Notes: a model not told the origin generated them from the letters alone. Positions 29,065-38,033 are shown, numbered from the stretch's first letter. The stretch: DNA of 64,000 nt from Spongiactinospora rosea (GCF_003315795.1 NZ_QMEY01000009.1:1-64000); one strand, 5' to 3'. Program-made: numbers and translations.

Positions 29065-30171
29065 ATGCCGGAACGTTCCATTTCACGTCGGCGGCTGCTC
29101 ACCGGCGCGGCCGGCGCCGCGGGACTCGCGCTCGCCACCGCGGCGTGCGGCGGCGTACGGCCGGAACCGTCCACCGGATCGACCGGCGCGGGCGGCAAGG
29201 TCAAGGTGACGATGTTCGCCTTCCTGGGCGGCGACCTGGGCAAGATGCCCAAGGAGTTCGCCAAGGAGTATGAGCAGAAGCACCCGAACGTCCAGGTCGA
29301 GATCTACGAGCAGTCCAACTCGGTCGGGTACACCCGGATGCTCGCCCAGCAGAAGGCGTCGCCGGACCAGCCGCTGGTCAACTTCGGCTTCTTCAACGCG
29401 CAGACCTCGGTGCAGGGCATCGACGACAAGATGTGGGCCAAGCTGGACTACTCCGCGATGTCCAACTCCGCCGACATCGATCCGCGGTTCCAGCGCGAGG
29501 ACGGGTTCGGCATCGGCATCGGCGTGGACCAGTTCGGCCTGGTCTACAACAAGGACAAGGTCGGCAAGGCGCCCACCTCGTGGGCCGCCCTGTGGGACCA
29601 CGCGTACCAGGGCAAGGTGTCGTTCTTCGGGTTCCCGTGGTACGCGGTGTACATGGCCGCCAAGCTCAACGGGGGCGGGCTTGACAACATGGAACCCGGC
29701 TGGGACCTGTGGGAACGCGAGGCCAAGCAGATCCGGCTGCTGGTGGAGTCCAACCCGCAGTACCTCAACGTGCTGAGCAACGGCACCGCCCCGATGACCG
29801 CGTACTTCGCGGGCACCGGGCAGCAGTGGATCAACTCGGGGGCCCCGCTGACGTACGTCGTGCCGTCGGAGGGCGCGATCCCGCTGCCCATCTACATGCA
29901 GGCCGTGCAGGGCTCGACGCCGCAACAGCTCGAAGTCGTGCACGACATGATCAACGAGATGATCTCCCCCAAGTGGTGCTCCCGCTGGGCTGAGGTCAGC
30001 GTCGAGGCCCCGGCCAACGTCAAGGCGCCGCTGCCGGCCAAGCTCAAGGATCTGCCGGCGTTCCAGAAGTCGACCACGGACGGGTTCCAGGACATCGACT
30101 ACGCGATCGTGGGGCGCAACAACGCCCAGTGGCAGAAGCGCTGGGAAACCGACATCGCCTCCCGCATCTGA
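29065..30171 (+). CDS. ABC transporter substrate-binding lipoprotein (PotD/extracellular SBP type)
   Basis: A 368-residue exported protein. I start at ATG 29065, which has GGAGG five bases upstream. The N-terminus MPERSISRRRLLTGAAGAAG has a twin-arginine pattern (S-R-R-R-L-L), and LATAAC (Cys near residue 27) is a lipobox, so it is Tat-exported and lipid-anchored. The mature part is a class II binding protein: KVTMFAFLGGDLGKMP, VQVEIYEQSNSVGYTRML, FGIGIGVDQFGLVYNKDKVG, and APTSWAALWDHAYQGKVSFF, as in spermidine/putrescine-type proteins. It would deliver substrate to the fused permease encoded next. The binding pocket residues do not allow a substrate to be named. Confidence 0.93.
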   Translation: MPERSISRRRLLTGAAGAAGLALATAACGGVRPEPSTGSTGAGGKVKVTMFAFLGGDLGKMPKEFAKEYEQKHPNVQVEIYEQSNSVGYTRMLAQQKASPDQPLVNFGFFNAQTSVQGIDDKMWAKLDYSAMSNSADIDPRFQREDGFGIGIGVDQFGLVYNKDKVGKAPTSWAALWDHAYQGKVSFFGFPWYAVYMAAKLNGGGLDNMEPGWDLWEREAKQIRLLVESNPQYLNVLSNGTAPMTAYFAGTGQQWINSGAPLTYVVPSEGAIPLPIYMQAVQGSTPQQLEVVHDMINEMISPKWCSRWAEVSVEAPANVKAPLPAKLKDLPAFQKSTTDGFQDIDYAIVGRNNAQWQKRWETDIASRI

Positions 30172-30209
30172 CCCCACCCACATCTTTCGCATCTAGGGAG
30201 AATCCGCCG

Positions 30210-31883
30210 ATGCTACGCCGGCACCGCTCGGCATACCTCCTCGCCGCCCCCAGCCTGGTCGTGCTGGCCGCCGTCTTCGTCGGGGCGATGCTGACCCTGC
30301 TGGAGTACAGCTTCCACGAGTACGTCCCCGGCGGCGCGGACATCCCCGGCACGCTCGCGACCTGGGCGGAGTTCCTGACCAGCGGTTACCACTGGGGTGT
30401 GGTGGCCGAGACGGTCCGGCTCGGGCTGTTCAGCACGGTCGTGGCCGCGCTGGTCGGCTACCCCACCGCGCTCGCGCTGCACCGCATCCGCCGCCCCGGG
30501 TGGCGCTACGCCGGGCTTTTCGTGATCTTCGCGCCGCTGCTGACCAGCGTGGTCGCCCGCACGTACGGCTGGGAACTGGTGCTCGGTGACAGCGGTCTGC
30601 TGAACGGCGTGCTCGGCGGGCTCGGGCTCGGCCCGGTGGAACTGCTCTACCAGCGCAGCGCGGTCGTGATCGCGCTGGTCCACATCCTGCTGCCGTTCAT
30701 GGTCTTCCCGATCCTGAGTTCGCTCGGCCAGCTCGACCCGGCGCTGGACGAGGCGGCGGGCGACCTCGGCGCGGGGGCGCTGCGGCGGTTCGTCAAGGTG
30801 ACGCTGCCGCTCACCGCGCCGGGCCTGCTGGCGGGGGCGCAACTGGTGTTCGCGCTGTCGATCAGCTCGTTCGCCACGCCCAGCCTGCTCGGCGGCGGCC
30901 GGGTCAACGTCCTGGCCACCGACATCTACGACAACGTCAACAACGTGGACTGGCCGCTGGCCGCCGTGTCGTCGTACGCGCTGCTGATCCTCGCCGTGGT
31001 CGCGCTGGCGATCTTCGGCTGGTTGCAGCGCCGCACCGCGCGGGCCGAGCAGGGCGGCGTGACCGCGGCGGGCGCGGCCTCGCGCGGGGTGCGCGGCTGG
31101 GGCGTGTGGCTGGCGCTGGTGTACGCGTTCGTACTGCTCCCGCTGGCGATCATCGTGGTGAACTCGTTCTCCTCGGTGTCGTTCGGCACCTGGCCGCCGC
31201 CGGGCTTCTCCACCAAGTGGTACGCGAACCTGTTCGAGCAGGACGGCCTCGGCGAGGCCGCGATGCTCAGCCTCCAGGTCGCGCTGATCGCCACGGTCAT
31301 CACGGTCGCCATCGGCACCGCGGTGGCCACGGCGCTGGTCCGGTACCGGATGCCGGGCCGGTCCGTCATCCAGTCGCTGGTGCTGTCGCCGACCGTCGTC
31401 CCCAAGGTCGCGTTCGGCTTCGCCGGGTTCATCTTCCTGCACCGGCTCGGCCTGTTCGGCGGTACGGCGGGCCTGGTCGCCACGCACGTCGTGATCATGC
31501 TGCCGTTCGTGGTGATCGTGCTGACCGCCGCGCTGATGCGGGCCGACGCCACCCTGGAGGCCGCCGCCAAGGACCTCGGGGCCGCGCCGTTCCGGGCGTT
31601 CCGGCTGGCCACGCTGCCGCAGGTACGTCCCGCGCTGATCGCGGCGGCGCTGTTCGCCTTCGTGGTCAGCTTCGACGAGGTGGACATGACCGTGTTCCTG
31701 CTCGCGCCGGACCAGAACACGCTCCCCGTCTGGATGTTCGTCTACATGCAGAAGTACCAGGACCCGACGCTCGCGGCGCTCTCGACGCTGCTCATCGGGG
31801 CCGCACTGATCGTCGCCGGGCTCGTGGCGCTGCTGCTGCTCCGCTCCGGCATCCTCGCAACCAAGAAGGGAAACAACGAATGA
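30210..31883 (+). CDS. fused ABC permease (PotB-PotC type, two MetI domains)
   Basis: A 557-residue membrane protein from ATG 30210 with GGGAG upstream. Two complete MetI-type permease halves are joined: the first carries the ATPase-contact (EAA) loop DEAAGDLGAGALRRFVKVTL, the second carries EAAAKDLGAAPFRAFRLATL. About 12 hydrophobic helices occur in two groups of six, with a hinge RTARAEQGGVTAAGAASRGV near residue 275. In most relatives these are separate PotB and PotC proteins, so the fusion lets one chain replace the heterodimer. It works with the ATPase at 27976 and the lipoprotein at 29065. The stop overlaps the next start by 4 bp. Confidence 0.95.
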   Translation: MLRRHRSAYLLAAPSLVVLAAVFVGAMLTLLEYSFHEYVPGGADIPGTLATWAEFLTSGYHWGVVAETVRLGLFSTVVAALVGYPTALALHRIRRPGWRYAGLFVIFAPLLTSVVARTYGWELVLGDSGLLNGVLGGLGLGPVELLYQRSAVVIALVHILLPFMVFPILSSLGQLDPALDEAAGDLGAGALRRFVKVTLPLTAPGLLAGAQLVFALSISSFATPSLLGGGRVNVLATDIYDNVNNVDWPLAAVSSYALLILAVVALAIFGWLQRRTARAEQGGVTAAGAASRGVRGWGVWLALVYAFVLLPLAIIVVNSFSSVSFGTWPPPGFSTKWYANLFEQDGLGEAAMLSLQVALIATVITVAIGTAVATALVRYRMPGRSVIQSLVLSPTVVPKVAFGFAGFIFLHRLGLFGGTAGLVATHVVIMLPFVVIVLTAALMRADATLEAAAKDLGAAPFRAFRLATLPQVRPALIAAALFAFVVSFDEVDMTVFLLAPDQNTLPVWMFVYMQKYQDPTLAALSTLLIGAALIVAGLVALLLLRSGILATKKGNNE

Positions 31884-32818
31884 CCACCGCACACACCGTG
31901 GAGCAGGTCCCCGTCACGACGCTCGCCAACGGCCACCGCCTGGAACTCACCGTGCACACCCTGCGCGGCGCGTCGGAAGGGCCGCGCATGGTGATGTTCG
32001 GCGGCGTCCACGGCGACGAGCCGATGGGCGCGGAGACCGTACGCCGGCTGGTCGCCGCCATCGACCCGGCCGCGGTGCGCGGCACGGTCGTCCTGGTGCC
32101 GGTCGCCAACCCGTACGCCCTCGCGGCGCTCAACCGCAACACGCCGCTGGACGGCATGAACCTCAACCGGACCTTCCCCGGCGACCGCGGCGGCAGCGTG
32201 ACCGAGCAGCTCGCGGCGGTGCTGTGCGAGATCCTGACCGGGGCCGACTACTTCATCGACTACCACTCGGGCGGCAACCTCGCCAGCGTGGACTACGCCT
32301 ACATCCACGACGAGGGCGCGGAGATGTCCAAGGCGTACGGGTGCCGGGTGCTGTACGCGGGCACGCCGTACCCGGGGTCGGCGACCGGCTGGGCGCTCAC
32401 CCACGGCATCGCCTGCATGGTCAGCGAGCTGGGCGGCGGCGGGCAGCGCATCGACGAGTACCTGGCCAGGGGCCTGGACGGCACGCTCAACGTGCTGCGC
32501 ACGCTGAAGATGCTGCCCGGCGAGCCGGTCGCGCCGCCCGCCGACCAGGTGATCGTCGGCACGCTGAGCACGCTGCGGCCGACCGTGGGCGGGACCATGC
32601 TGTGCGAGTACGGTGTGGACCGGATCGGCGAGCGCGTCGCCAAGGGCACCGTGCTCGCCCGGATCGTCCACCCGGCGACCTCCGAGGAGCTGGAGGTCCT
32701 GACCGCGCCGTACGAGCCGAGCATCCTGGTGCTGGGCCGCGAGTCGATGACCAGCGTGGCCCCGGGGGACTACGGCCTGATGGTCGCCGACGGCTCGACC
32801 GCGACGCCCGCCGCCTGA
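31880..32818 (+). CDS. succinylglutamate desuccinylase/aspartoacylase-family deacylase
   Basis: A 312-residue zinc hydrolase overlapping the permease stop (ATGA). Zinc ligands are visible as FGGVHGDEPMG (His and Glu) and DYFIDYHSGG (His); NLNRTFPGDRGGSV is the substrate-arginine region of the AstE/AspA family. The C-terminal part (TVGGTMLCEYGVDRIGERVA, ILVLGRESMTSVAPGDYGLM) is the beta domain. It probably removes an acyl group from the N of an imported amino acid or polyamine, supplying the free amine to the class III aminotransferase in the same operon. DoeB of ectoine breakdown is a relative with a comparable partner, but the ectoine hydrolase DoeA is not here, so that pathway is not established. 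Confidence 0.9.
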   Translation: MTTAHTVEQVPVTTLANGHRLELTVHTLRGASEGPRMVMFGGVHGDEPMGAETVRRLVAAIDPAAVRGTVVLVPVANPYALAALNRNTPLDGMNLNRTFPGDRGGSVTEQLAAVLCEILTGADYFIDYHSGGNLASVDYAYIHDEGAEMSKAYGCRVLYAGTPYPGSATGWALTHGIACMVSELGGGGQRIDEYLARGLDGTLNVLRTLKMLPGEPVAPPADQVIVGTLSTLRPTVGGTMLCEYGVDRIGERVAKGTVLARIVHPATSEELEVLTAPYEPSILVLGRESMTSVAPGDYGLMVADGSTATPAA

Positions 32819-32869
32819 GCCGGGTGTCCGGGCCTTCCGGGGTATAGGGCGGCAGGGCCGCCAGCGGGT

Positions 32870-33502
32870 ATGACAACCGGCATGGTCATCGGATTCATCG
32901 GCAGCGGGCACATCGGCGCCACGCTCGCGCGCCTTTCCGTGAACGCCGGACACTCGGTGGTGCTGAGCAACTCACGCGGCCCCGAGACACTGTCCGCCCT
33001 GGTGGCGGGGATGGGCCCACACGCCACGGCGGCGGCCTCGGCCGAGGCCGCCGCCCAGGGCGACATCGTCGTGGTCTCCATCCCCTTCGGCCACTACCGT
33101 GACGTACCCGCCGAGCCGACGGCGGGCAAGATCGTCATCGACGTCGGCAACTACTACGCGAAGCGCGACGGGGCGTACGCACAGATCGACAGCGGCGCCA
33201 CCACCAGCAGCGAACTCGTCGCCGCCCACCTGCCGGACGCGCGGGTGGTCAAGGCGTTCAACGTCATCCACTTCCGGGATCTCGCCGATGAGGGCCTCCC
33301 CGCGGGTCATCCGGAACGCCGCGCGCTGCCCATCGCGGGCGACGACGCCGACGCCAAGAAGACCGTCACCGAACTCATCGACTCCTTCGGGTTCGACGTG
33401 GTGGACACCGGCCCGCTGGCCGAGGGCCGCCGCTTCCAGCCCGATACGCCCGCCTACCTCACCCGGCTCACCGCCGCCCAGCTCCGCGAGGCCCTGAGCT
33501 GA
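32870..33502 (+). CDS. NADPH-dependent F420 reductase-like / NAD(P)-binding protein
   Basis: A 210-residue Rossmann protein. It begins IGFIGSGHIGATLARLSVNA (GxGxxG motif), followed by HSVVLSNSRGPETLSALVAG, where the S-N-S-R segment after the second strand is the NADP-phosphate contact seen in Fno-type F420:NADP oxidoreductases. DIVVVSIPFGHYRDVP and VIDVGNYYAKRDG follow, and VVKAFNVIHFRDLAD is the family's conserved helix entry. It may reduce F420 or NADP+, or be a more distant NAD(P)-dependent reductase. It lies 51 bp after the deacylase, outside the operon overlaps, just before a strong palindromic operator. Confidence 0.85.
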   Translation: MTTGMVIGFIGSGHIGATLARLSVNAGHSVVLSNSRGPETLSALVAGMGPHATAAASAEAAAQGDIVVVSIPFGHYRDVPAEPTAGKIVIDVGNYYAKRDGAYAQIDSGATTSSELVAAHLPDARVVKAFNVIHFRDLADEGLPAGHPERRALPIAGDDADAKKTVTELIDSFGFDVVDTGPLAEGRRFQPDTPAYLTRLTAAQLREALS

Positions 33503-33503
33503 A

Positions 33504-33524
33504 GTTGCAAAGATACTTTGCAAC
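33504..33524. promoter_or_regulatory. palindromic operator of the ArsR-like gene
   Basis: GTTGCAAAG-ATA-CTTTGCAAC: perfect nine-base arms. A further TTTGCAAC half-site lies at 33530-33537, giving a TTTGCAAC, CAACCATGG, TTTGCAAC cluster. It starts 2 bp after the F420 reductase-like stop and 28 bp before the next start, so it is almost certainly the regulator's own site. Confidence 0.8.
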
Positions 33525-33551
33525 CATGGTTTGCAACTGTAGGGTGGGCGC

Positions 33552-34124
33552 ATGCCCGATCGCCCGGAGCCGCAGGAGATCACCGACGTCGCGGCGCTGA
33601 AGCTGCTCGCCCACCCCATGCGGCAGCGGATCGAACGCCTGCTCAGAGACGGTCCCGCCAACGCGACGACCCTGGCCCGCGCACTGGGCCAGAGCACCGG
33701 CGTCACCAGCTACCACCTGCGGCAGATGGCCGAACACGGGTTCGTCGAGGAGGTGCCCGAGCTGGCCAAGGGGCGGGAACGCTGGTGGCGGCACGTCCCG
33801 GCCGACCGCCGGATTCCGCCGTACAGCGCGCAAAGCCCGGAGATGCGCACGGCGGTCGAGGAGATGAACCGCCTCGACCTCGCCGATGACCTGGAGCAGT
33901 TCGCCCGCTTCCAGGTCGCCCGCGCCGAACTGGGGGAATGGGCCGACGCGCTGGCCTGGTCCCGCTCGGCGATGCGGCTCACCGTGGCGGAGCTGGCGGA
34001 GTTTCTGGAGGAGTACGTGAAGCTGCTCTACCGCTACAAACGGCCTGAGGAGGACACGCCACCAGAGGCCCGGACCGTCGTCGCCCGGCTGCTGGCCTTC
34101 CCCACGACCGACGACGATCAGTGA
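33552..34124 (+). CDS. ArsR-type winged-helix transcriptional regulator
   Basis: A 190-residue regulator beginning MPDRPEPQEITDVAALKLLA. The DNA-binding region reads HPMRQRIERLLRDGPANATT, LARALGQSTGVTSYHLRQMA and EHGFVEEVPELAKGRERWWR, the helix-turn-helix and wing of the ArsR 'HTH_20' subgroup. The second half is helical (RTAVEEMNRLDLADDLEQFA, LTVAELAEFLEEYVKLLYRY) and may sense a hydrophobic or peptide ligand. There are no cysteine metal sites. It probably represses itself through the palindrome upstream and may also affect the hydrolase gene that follows. Confidence 0.9.
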   Translation: MPDRPEPQEITDVAALKLLAHPMRQRIERLLRDGPANATTLARALGQSTGVTSYHLRQMAEHGFVEEVPELAKGRERWWRHVPADRRIPPYSAQSPEMRTAVEEMNRLDLADDLEQFARFQVARAELGEWADALAWSRSAMRLTVAELAEFLEEYVKLLYRYKRPEEDTPPEARTVVARLLAFPTTDDDQ

Positions 34125-34235
34125 TCGGGCCGCCGAGCTGGCACTCGGCGGCCCGATGCGCAGGAATCACGCACCACCACGCCCGAGGGCGTGTCTCGAC
34201 GTGTGCGAAACCCCACCAGGAAAGGAGAGCAGTTC

Positions 34236-35666
34236 ATGCTGCTCCCATGCAAACCGGCGCTCGTGGTCGCCTTACTCGCGTCCCTGCTGACCGCGCCACC
34301 CGCCGGTGCCGCCACAACGGAGGTCTCCTTCACCGGGGGCGGCGGCGTCACGTTACACGGCACGATCGTGGCCCCGGCTCGGGAGCGCGGTCGCGCCCCC
34401 GGCATCGTCATGGTCCACGGCGCGGGGCCGGTCACCCGCGCGGAGTACCGGGACGAGGCCGAGGCGTACGCCAGGCGCGGCATCGCCACCCTCATCTACG
34501 ACAAGCGCACCAGCGGCTACTCCACCGTGGACCGCGACTATGACACGCTGGCCGACGACGCCCTGGCCGCCGTACACGCCCTGCGGGGCCGCCCCGAGGT
34601 GAACCCCGAGAAGGTCGGGATCTGGGGCCTTTCCGAGGGCGCGTGGGTGGCCCCGCTCGCGGCCGTCCGCTCACCGGAGGTGGCCTTCCTGGTCGTGGCG
34701 GGCGCGATCGGCACGACCCCGGCCAGGCAGCAGTCCTGGGCGTATGGTCAGCGGCTGGCGCACGCCGGGGTCCAGGGGTCGCTGGTCACCACGATGCGGC
34801 ACCGGCTCATCCGGTTCGCCCAGGCCGCCGGGCTGTTCGCCGAGGCCGCCCATGATCCCGTGGCGAGCTGGGAGCGGGTCCGCCAGCCGGTGCTGGCGGT
34901 GTGGGGGGCGTTGGACCGGGAGGCGATGCCCGCCGAGAGCGCGCGGATCATCCGCCGGGCCCTGGAACGCGGGGGCAACGACCATCACACGATCCGCTCC
35001 ATTCCGGGTGTACGGCACAACCTCAACGGCACCCACGACAACGGCTTCGACCGCCCGGACCTGCTCCCCGCCACGTACGCGGAGCTTGAGGCCACCTGGA
35101 TCAAAAGCTTGCCCGCCCGGCAGCGGCCGGACACTCCACCCCACCGGCCCGCGACCGGCGCCCCGCCGAGCGAACCCACCACCTGGCACAAGCCCCCGGG
35201 CCCACCGGACCAGGCCGCGACCGGCGCCCCGCCGAGCGAGCCCATCGCCTGGTACGAGGCCCCGGGCCTGCAGATCGCCGCCCTTTTGATCTTCCTGGTC
35301 GCCCTGCTCGGGCACCTCGCCGTGGCGGTCGGCCGCGGCCTGCGCGGCCGTCGCGGCGCGGCCCCGGGGACCCGCCCGGCCCGCTGGTTCCTGATCGGCC
35401 TGCTGACCACGGTGCTCGGTTTCCTTTCCTACCTCGGCGTCCAAGTCGTCACCGGCGCTTACCTCATCGGCCCCGTCATCCTCGGCCGCCCCCTCCCCTG
35501 GCTGGCACTCCAGCTCACCGCCGTCGCCACCGTGGCCGCCGCCGTGCGCACGGCCCTCGCCACCTGGCCCGCCCGCCCTGCCGACCGGGCCCGGCGGGCC
35601 CTCACCCTCACCGCCGCGGCGGCCTTCGTGCCCTGGACGCTTTACTGGGGTCTAATCATACCCTGA
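34236..35666 (+). CDS. secreted alpha/beta hydrolase with C-terminal membrane domain
   Basis: A 476-residue protein from ATG 34236 with AAAGGAG ahead of it. Residues 1-26 are a signal peptide (KPALVVALLASLLTAPPAGA). An alpha/beta hydrolase domain spans about 30-290: IVMVHGAGPVTRAEY (oxyanion hole), GIWGLSEGAWVAP with the nucleophile elbow G-L-S-E-G, LAVWGALDREAMP, and SIPGVRHNLNGTHDN with the catalytic His. A linker with two ATGAPPSEP repeats follows (about 305-350), then four membrane helices (about 352-475). The catalytic domain is probably outside, tethered to the membrane. Such hydrolases act on esters, lipids or peptides; the substrate is unknown. Confidence 0.88.
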   Translation: MLLPCKPALVVALLASLLTAPPAGAATTEVSFTGGGGVTLHGTIVAPARERGRAPGIVMVHGAGPVTRAEYRDEAEAYARRGIATLIYDKRTSGYSTVDRDYDTLADDALAAVHALRGRPEVNPEKVGIWGLSEGAWVAPLAAVRSPEVAFLVVAGAIGTTPARQQSWAYGQRLAHAGVQGSLVTTMRHRLIRFAQAAGLFAEAAHDPVASWERVRQPVLAVWGALDREAMPAESARIIRRALERGGNDHHTIRSIPGVRHNLNGTHDNGFDRPDLLPATYAELEATWIKSLPARQRPDTPPHRPATGAPPSEPTTWHKPPGPPDQAATGAPPSEPIAWYEAPGLQIAALLIFLVALLGHLAVAVGRGLRGRRGAAPGTRPARWFLIGLLTTVLGFLSYLGVQVVTGAYLIGPVILGRPLPWLALQLTAVATVAAAVRTALATWPARPADRARRALTLTAAAAFVPWTLYWGLIIP

Positions 35667-35700
35667 GTCATTCAGTGCTCACGAAGAGTGATTTACGGGT

Positions 35701-36255
35701 ATGCCATCGCGGGACGATGCCTTGTCGATGCGAAGGAGCGACCCGGAGTTGACGGAGTTGACCGGTACCCACCTGACCCCCCGCCGGCGGGTCCGGCCGC
35801 GCGTCCGCAAGTTCCTGCTGGTGCTGCACGTCTGCGTCAGCGTGGGCTGGTTCGGCGGCGGCTACGCCATGCTCGTGCTCGGCGTGGCCGCCCTGACCGG
35901 CGCCGGTTCCCCGCTGCGCCCGGCGGCGTACGAGCTGATGCACCTCGGCGACCGGGCCATCATGATCCCCGGCAGCCTCGGCGCGCTGGGCACGGGCCTG
36001 ACGCTCGCCCTGTCCACGCAGTGGGGCCTGCTCCGCCACTGGTGGGTGCTCGCCAAACTGACGCTCACGGTCGGGACCATGGCCTTCGCGTACGCCTTCA
36101 TCTCCCAGAACGTCAAGGCCGCCCTCACCGGCCACGACCTGGGCGCCCTGCCGCGGTACGTGGTCGCGGGCTGCGGGACGGTGCTGCTCATGCTGGCCAC
36201 CGCCGTCGCCGTGTCCGTCTTCAAGCCCTGGGGACGCGTCCGCCGGTCCCGCTGA
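35701..36255 (+). CDS. four-helix membrane protein (DUF2269-like)
   Basis: A 184-residue membrane protein. After a basic N-terminus (TPRRRVRPRVRKFLLVLHV) come four hydrophobic helices: LHVCVSVGWFGGGYAMLVLG, the region around MIPGSLGALGTGLTLALS, WWVLAKLTLTVGTMAFAYAF and AGCGTVLLMLATAVAVSVF. The 'LH---SVGWFGG' first helix with a histidine is the pattern of the DUF2269-type predicted integral proteins, which may bind heme or act as small redox membrane units. Start is uncertain: ATG 35701 is used here, but TTG 35749 has AAGGAG ten bases upstream. Its end overlaps the convergent regulator by 35 bp. Confidence 0.78.
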   Translation: MPSRDDALSMRRSDPELTELTGTHLTPRRRVRPRVRKFLLVLHVCVSVGWFGGGYAMLVLGVAALTGAGSPLRPAAYELMHLGDRAIMIPGSLGALGTGLTLALSTQWGLLRHWWVLAKLTLTVGTMAFAYAFISQNVKAALTGHDLGALPRYVVAGCGTVLLMLATAVAVSVFKPWGRVRRSR

Positions 36256-37234
36256 TGGCCAGCGCGAGACCGTAGTGGCCGGCCGTGGCCGCCAGGGCCT
36301 CCGCCATGCGTTCGCGCAGCCGCCGGGGGGCGATGACCTCGGCGTCCGGCCCGAGCCGCAGCAGGTCGCCGACCGCCTGCTCGTCGGACTCGATCGGCAG
36401 GCTGACGCGCGTCCAGCCGTCCGGCTCGGGCGTCGCGGTCTCGGCCGCGGCCTGGACGGTGGCCGCCTCGGCCAGGTGCGGCAGCCGCTCCAGGCCCGCA
36501 GGGGACAGCCGTACGACCGCCTTGCCCTGGTATCTCCTGGCGTCGAAGTCGGCGAGATAGGCCCGCCAGTGCGCGACGAGGTCGAAGCCCTCCTCGCGTT
36601 CGAAGACGTCGTCCAGCACCGTCAGGTCGAGGATCCGTGACACCCGGTAGGTACGGAAGCCCTCGCTTCCGCGCGCCACGACGTACCAGTGCCCGCCCTT
36701 CAGGACCAGCCCGTACGGCTCCGCGGTGCGCTCGACCTCGTGCGGCCGCTCCCAGCGCAGGTAGCGGAACCGGACCCGGCGCTGGTGCCACACCGCCCGC
36801 GCCACCGCGGTGAGGTGCGGCGTGGGATCGCCCTCGTGGTACCAGGGCGGCGTGTCCAGGTGGAAACGTTCGCGCAGCCGCCCACTGCGCCCGCGCATCG
36901 TCTCCGGCAGCGCGGCCATCAGCTTCAGCTCCGCCGCCGCGGCCGCCTCTCCCAGCCCCAGGTCACCCGCCGCGGCGGGCAGCCCGGTGAGGAACAGCGC
37001 CTCGGCCTCCTGGCCGGTCAGCCCGGTCAGCCGGGTGCGGAAGCCGGCCACCAGGCGAAAGCCGCCCTGGTGCCCGGCCTCCCCGTACACCGGGACGCCC
37101 GCCGCGCTCAGCGAATCGATGTCGCGGTAGATCGTCCGCTCGGACACCTCCAGCCGCTCGGCCAGCTCCCGTGCGGTCAACCGGTCGTGCGTCTGGAGCA
37201 ACAGCAGGATGGAGACGAGCCGGCTCGCGCGCAT
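36221..37234 (-). CDS. YafY-type HTH/WYL-domain transcriptional regulator
   Basis: A 337-residue regulator, starting MRASRLVSILLLLQTHDRLT. Residues 1-55 are the helix-turn-helix (ARELAERLEVSERTIYRDID). A WYL domain is centred on residues 140-205: VRFRYLRWERPHEVERTAEPY, GLVLKGGHWYVVARGSEGFRT with the HWYVVA version of the W-Y-L motif, then RVSRILDLTVLDD. A WCX-type C-terminal extension follows. WYL proteins bind nucleic acid or small ligands and often regulate stress or DNA-repair genes. It is divergent from the SnoaL gene across 55 bp with a perfect inverted repeat. No ribosome-binding site is seen, so it may be leaderless. Confidence 0.92.
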   Translation of the reverse strand: MRASRLVSILLLLQTHDRLTARELAERLEVSERTIYRDIDSLSAAGVPVYGEAGHQGGFRLVAGFRTRLTGLTGQEAEALFLTGLPAAAGDLGLGEAAAAAELKLMAALPETMRGRSGRLRERFHLDTPPWYHEGDPTPHLTAVARAVWHQRRVRFRYLRWERPHEVERTAEPYGLVLKGGHWYVVARGSEGFRTYRVSRILDLTVLDDVFEREEGFDLVAHWRAYLADFDARRYQGKAVVRLSPAGLERLPHLAEAATVQAAAETATPEPDGWTRVSLPIESDEQAVGDLLRLGPDAEVIAPRRLRERMAEALAATAGHYGLALAISGTGGRVPRA

Positions 37235-37246
37235 GACCTGAACTCT

Positions 37247-37265
37247 ACTGACACAAGATGTCAGT
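37247..37265. promoter_or_regulatory. operator between WYL regulator and SnoaL gene
   Basis: ACTGACA-CAAGA-TGTCAGT, a perfect 7-bp inverted repeat in the 55-bp divergent gap, 13 bp from the regulator start and 25 bp from the SnoaL start. Confidence 0.75.
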
Positions 37266-37289
37266 GAACCGCCTCTAACGTCCTGCCCC

Positions 37290-38033
37290 ATGGACTACGA
37301 AGCCTTCGCCGAACGCTACGTCGCCGTCTGGAACGAGACCGACCCCGCGACCCGTCGCACGATGATCGCCGCGCTCTGGGCCCCGGACGGGGTGGAATAC
37401 ACCGACATTTCCGAGTACCGCGGCCACCAGGCCCTGGAGGCCCGCATCACCGAGGCCCACCATCAGTTCGTACGCGACGGCGGGTACGTCTTCCGCGCGG
37501 CGGGCGACACCGCCGGCCACCACGGCGGCGTCCGCCTCACCACCTACATGGTCCCGGCGGCCGGTGGGGACATCGCCTGGACCGGGGCGATCTTCGCCCG
37601 GCTCGGCGACGACGGTCGCATCGTGGCCGACCACCAGTTCGGCGACCCGCCCCCGCCCGCGACGAAGGCCGTCGTGGACGACTTCCTGCGCCGTCCTCGT
37701 CCCGAGCTGTACGCCGAGCGCGTCGACTGGCGGGTGAGCTGGCCGATGGCCGAGCACCCGCGTGTGCCGTGGATCCGGCCGCGCGCCACCCGGGCCGAGG
37801 TCGCCGACCACTACGCCACGTTCGCGGCGCACTGCGTCGGCGAGGTGAGCATCGACCGGATCTTCGTCGACGGCCAGGACGCCGTCATCACCGGAACCAG
37901 TACACAACAGGTCACATCGACGGGCAGGCGGTTCTCGATGACCTTCGCCCTGCACCTGACCGTCCAGGACGGCCGGATCACGCGCCACCACATGTACGAG
38001 GACAGCCTCGCGGTCGCCGAGGCGTTCTGCTGA
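37290..38033 (+). CDS. tandem SnoaL-like (NTF2-fold) protein
   Basis: A 247-residue protein with two NTF2/SnoaL-type cone domains. The first (residues 1-125) has FAERYVAVWNETDPATRRTM, ALWAPDGVEYTDISEYRGHQ and FRAAGDTAGHHGGVRLTTYM. The second (about 160-247) has VSIDRIFVDGQDAVITGTST, RRFSMTFALHLTVQDGRITR and HHMYEDSLAVAEAF. The 'D---YED---' end with paired histidines recalls polyketide-cyclase-like binding pockets, but no catalytic Asp/His pair is proven. Target of the divergent WYL regulator by position. It may bind or isomerise a hydrophobic small molecule. A hairpin that can act as terminator follows. Confidence 0.88.
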   Translation: MDYEAFAERYVAVWNETDPATRRTMIAALWAPDGVEYTDISEYRGHQALEARITEAHHQFVRDGGYVFRAAGDTAGHHGGVRLTTYMVPAAGGDIAWTGAIFARLGDDGRIVADHQFGDPPPPATKAVVDDFLRRPRPELYAERVDWRVSWPMAEHPRVPWIRPRATRAEVADHYATFAAHCVGEVSIDRIFVDGQDAVITGTSTQQVTSTGRRFSMTFALHLTVQDGRITRHHMYEDSLAVAEAFC

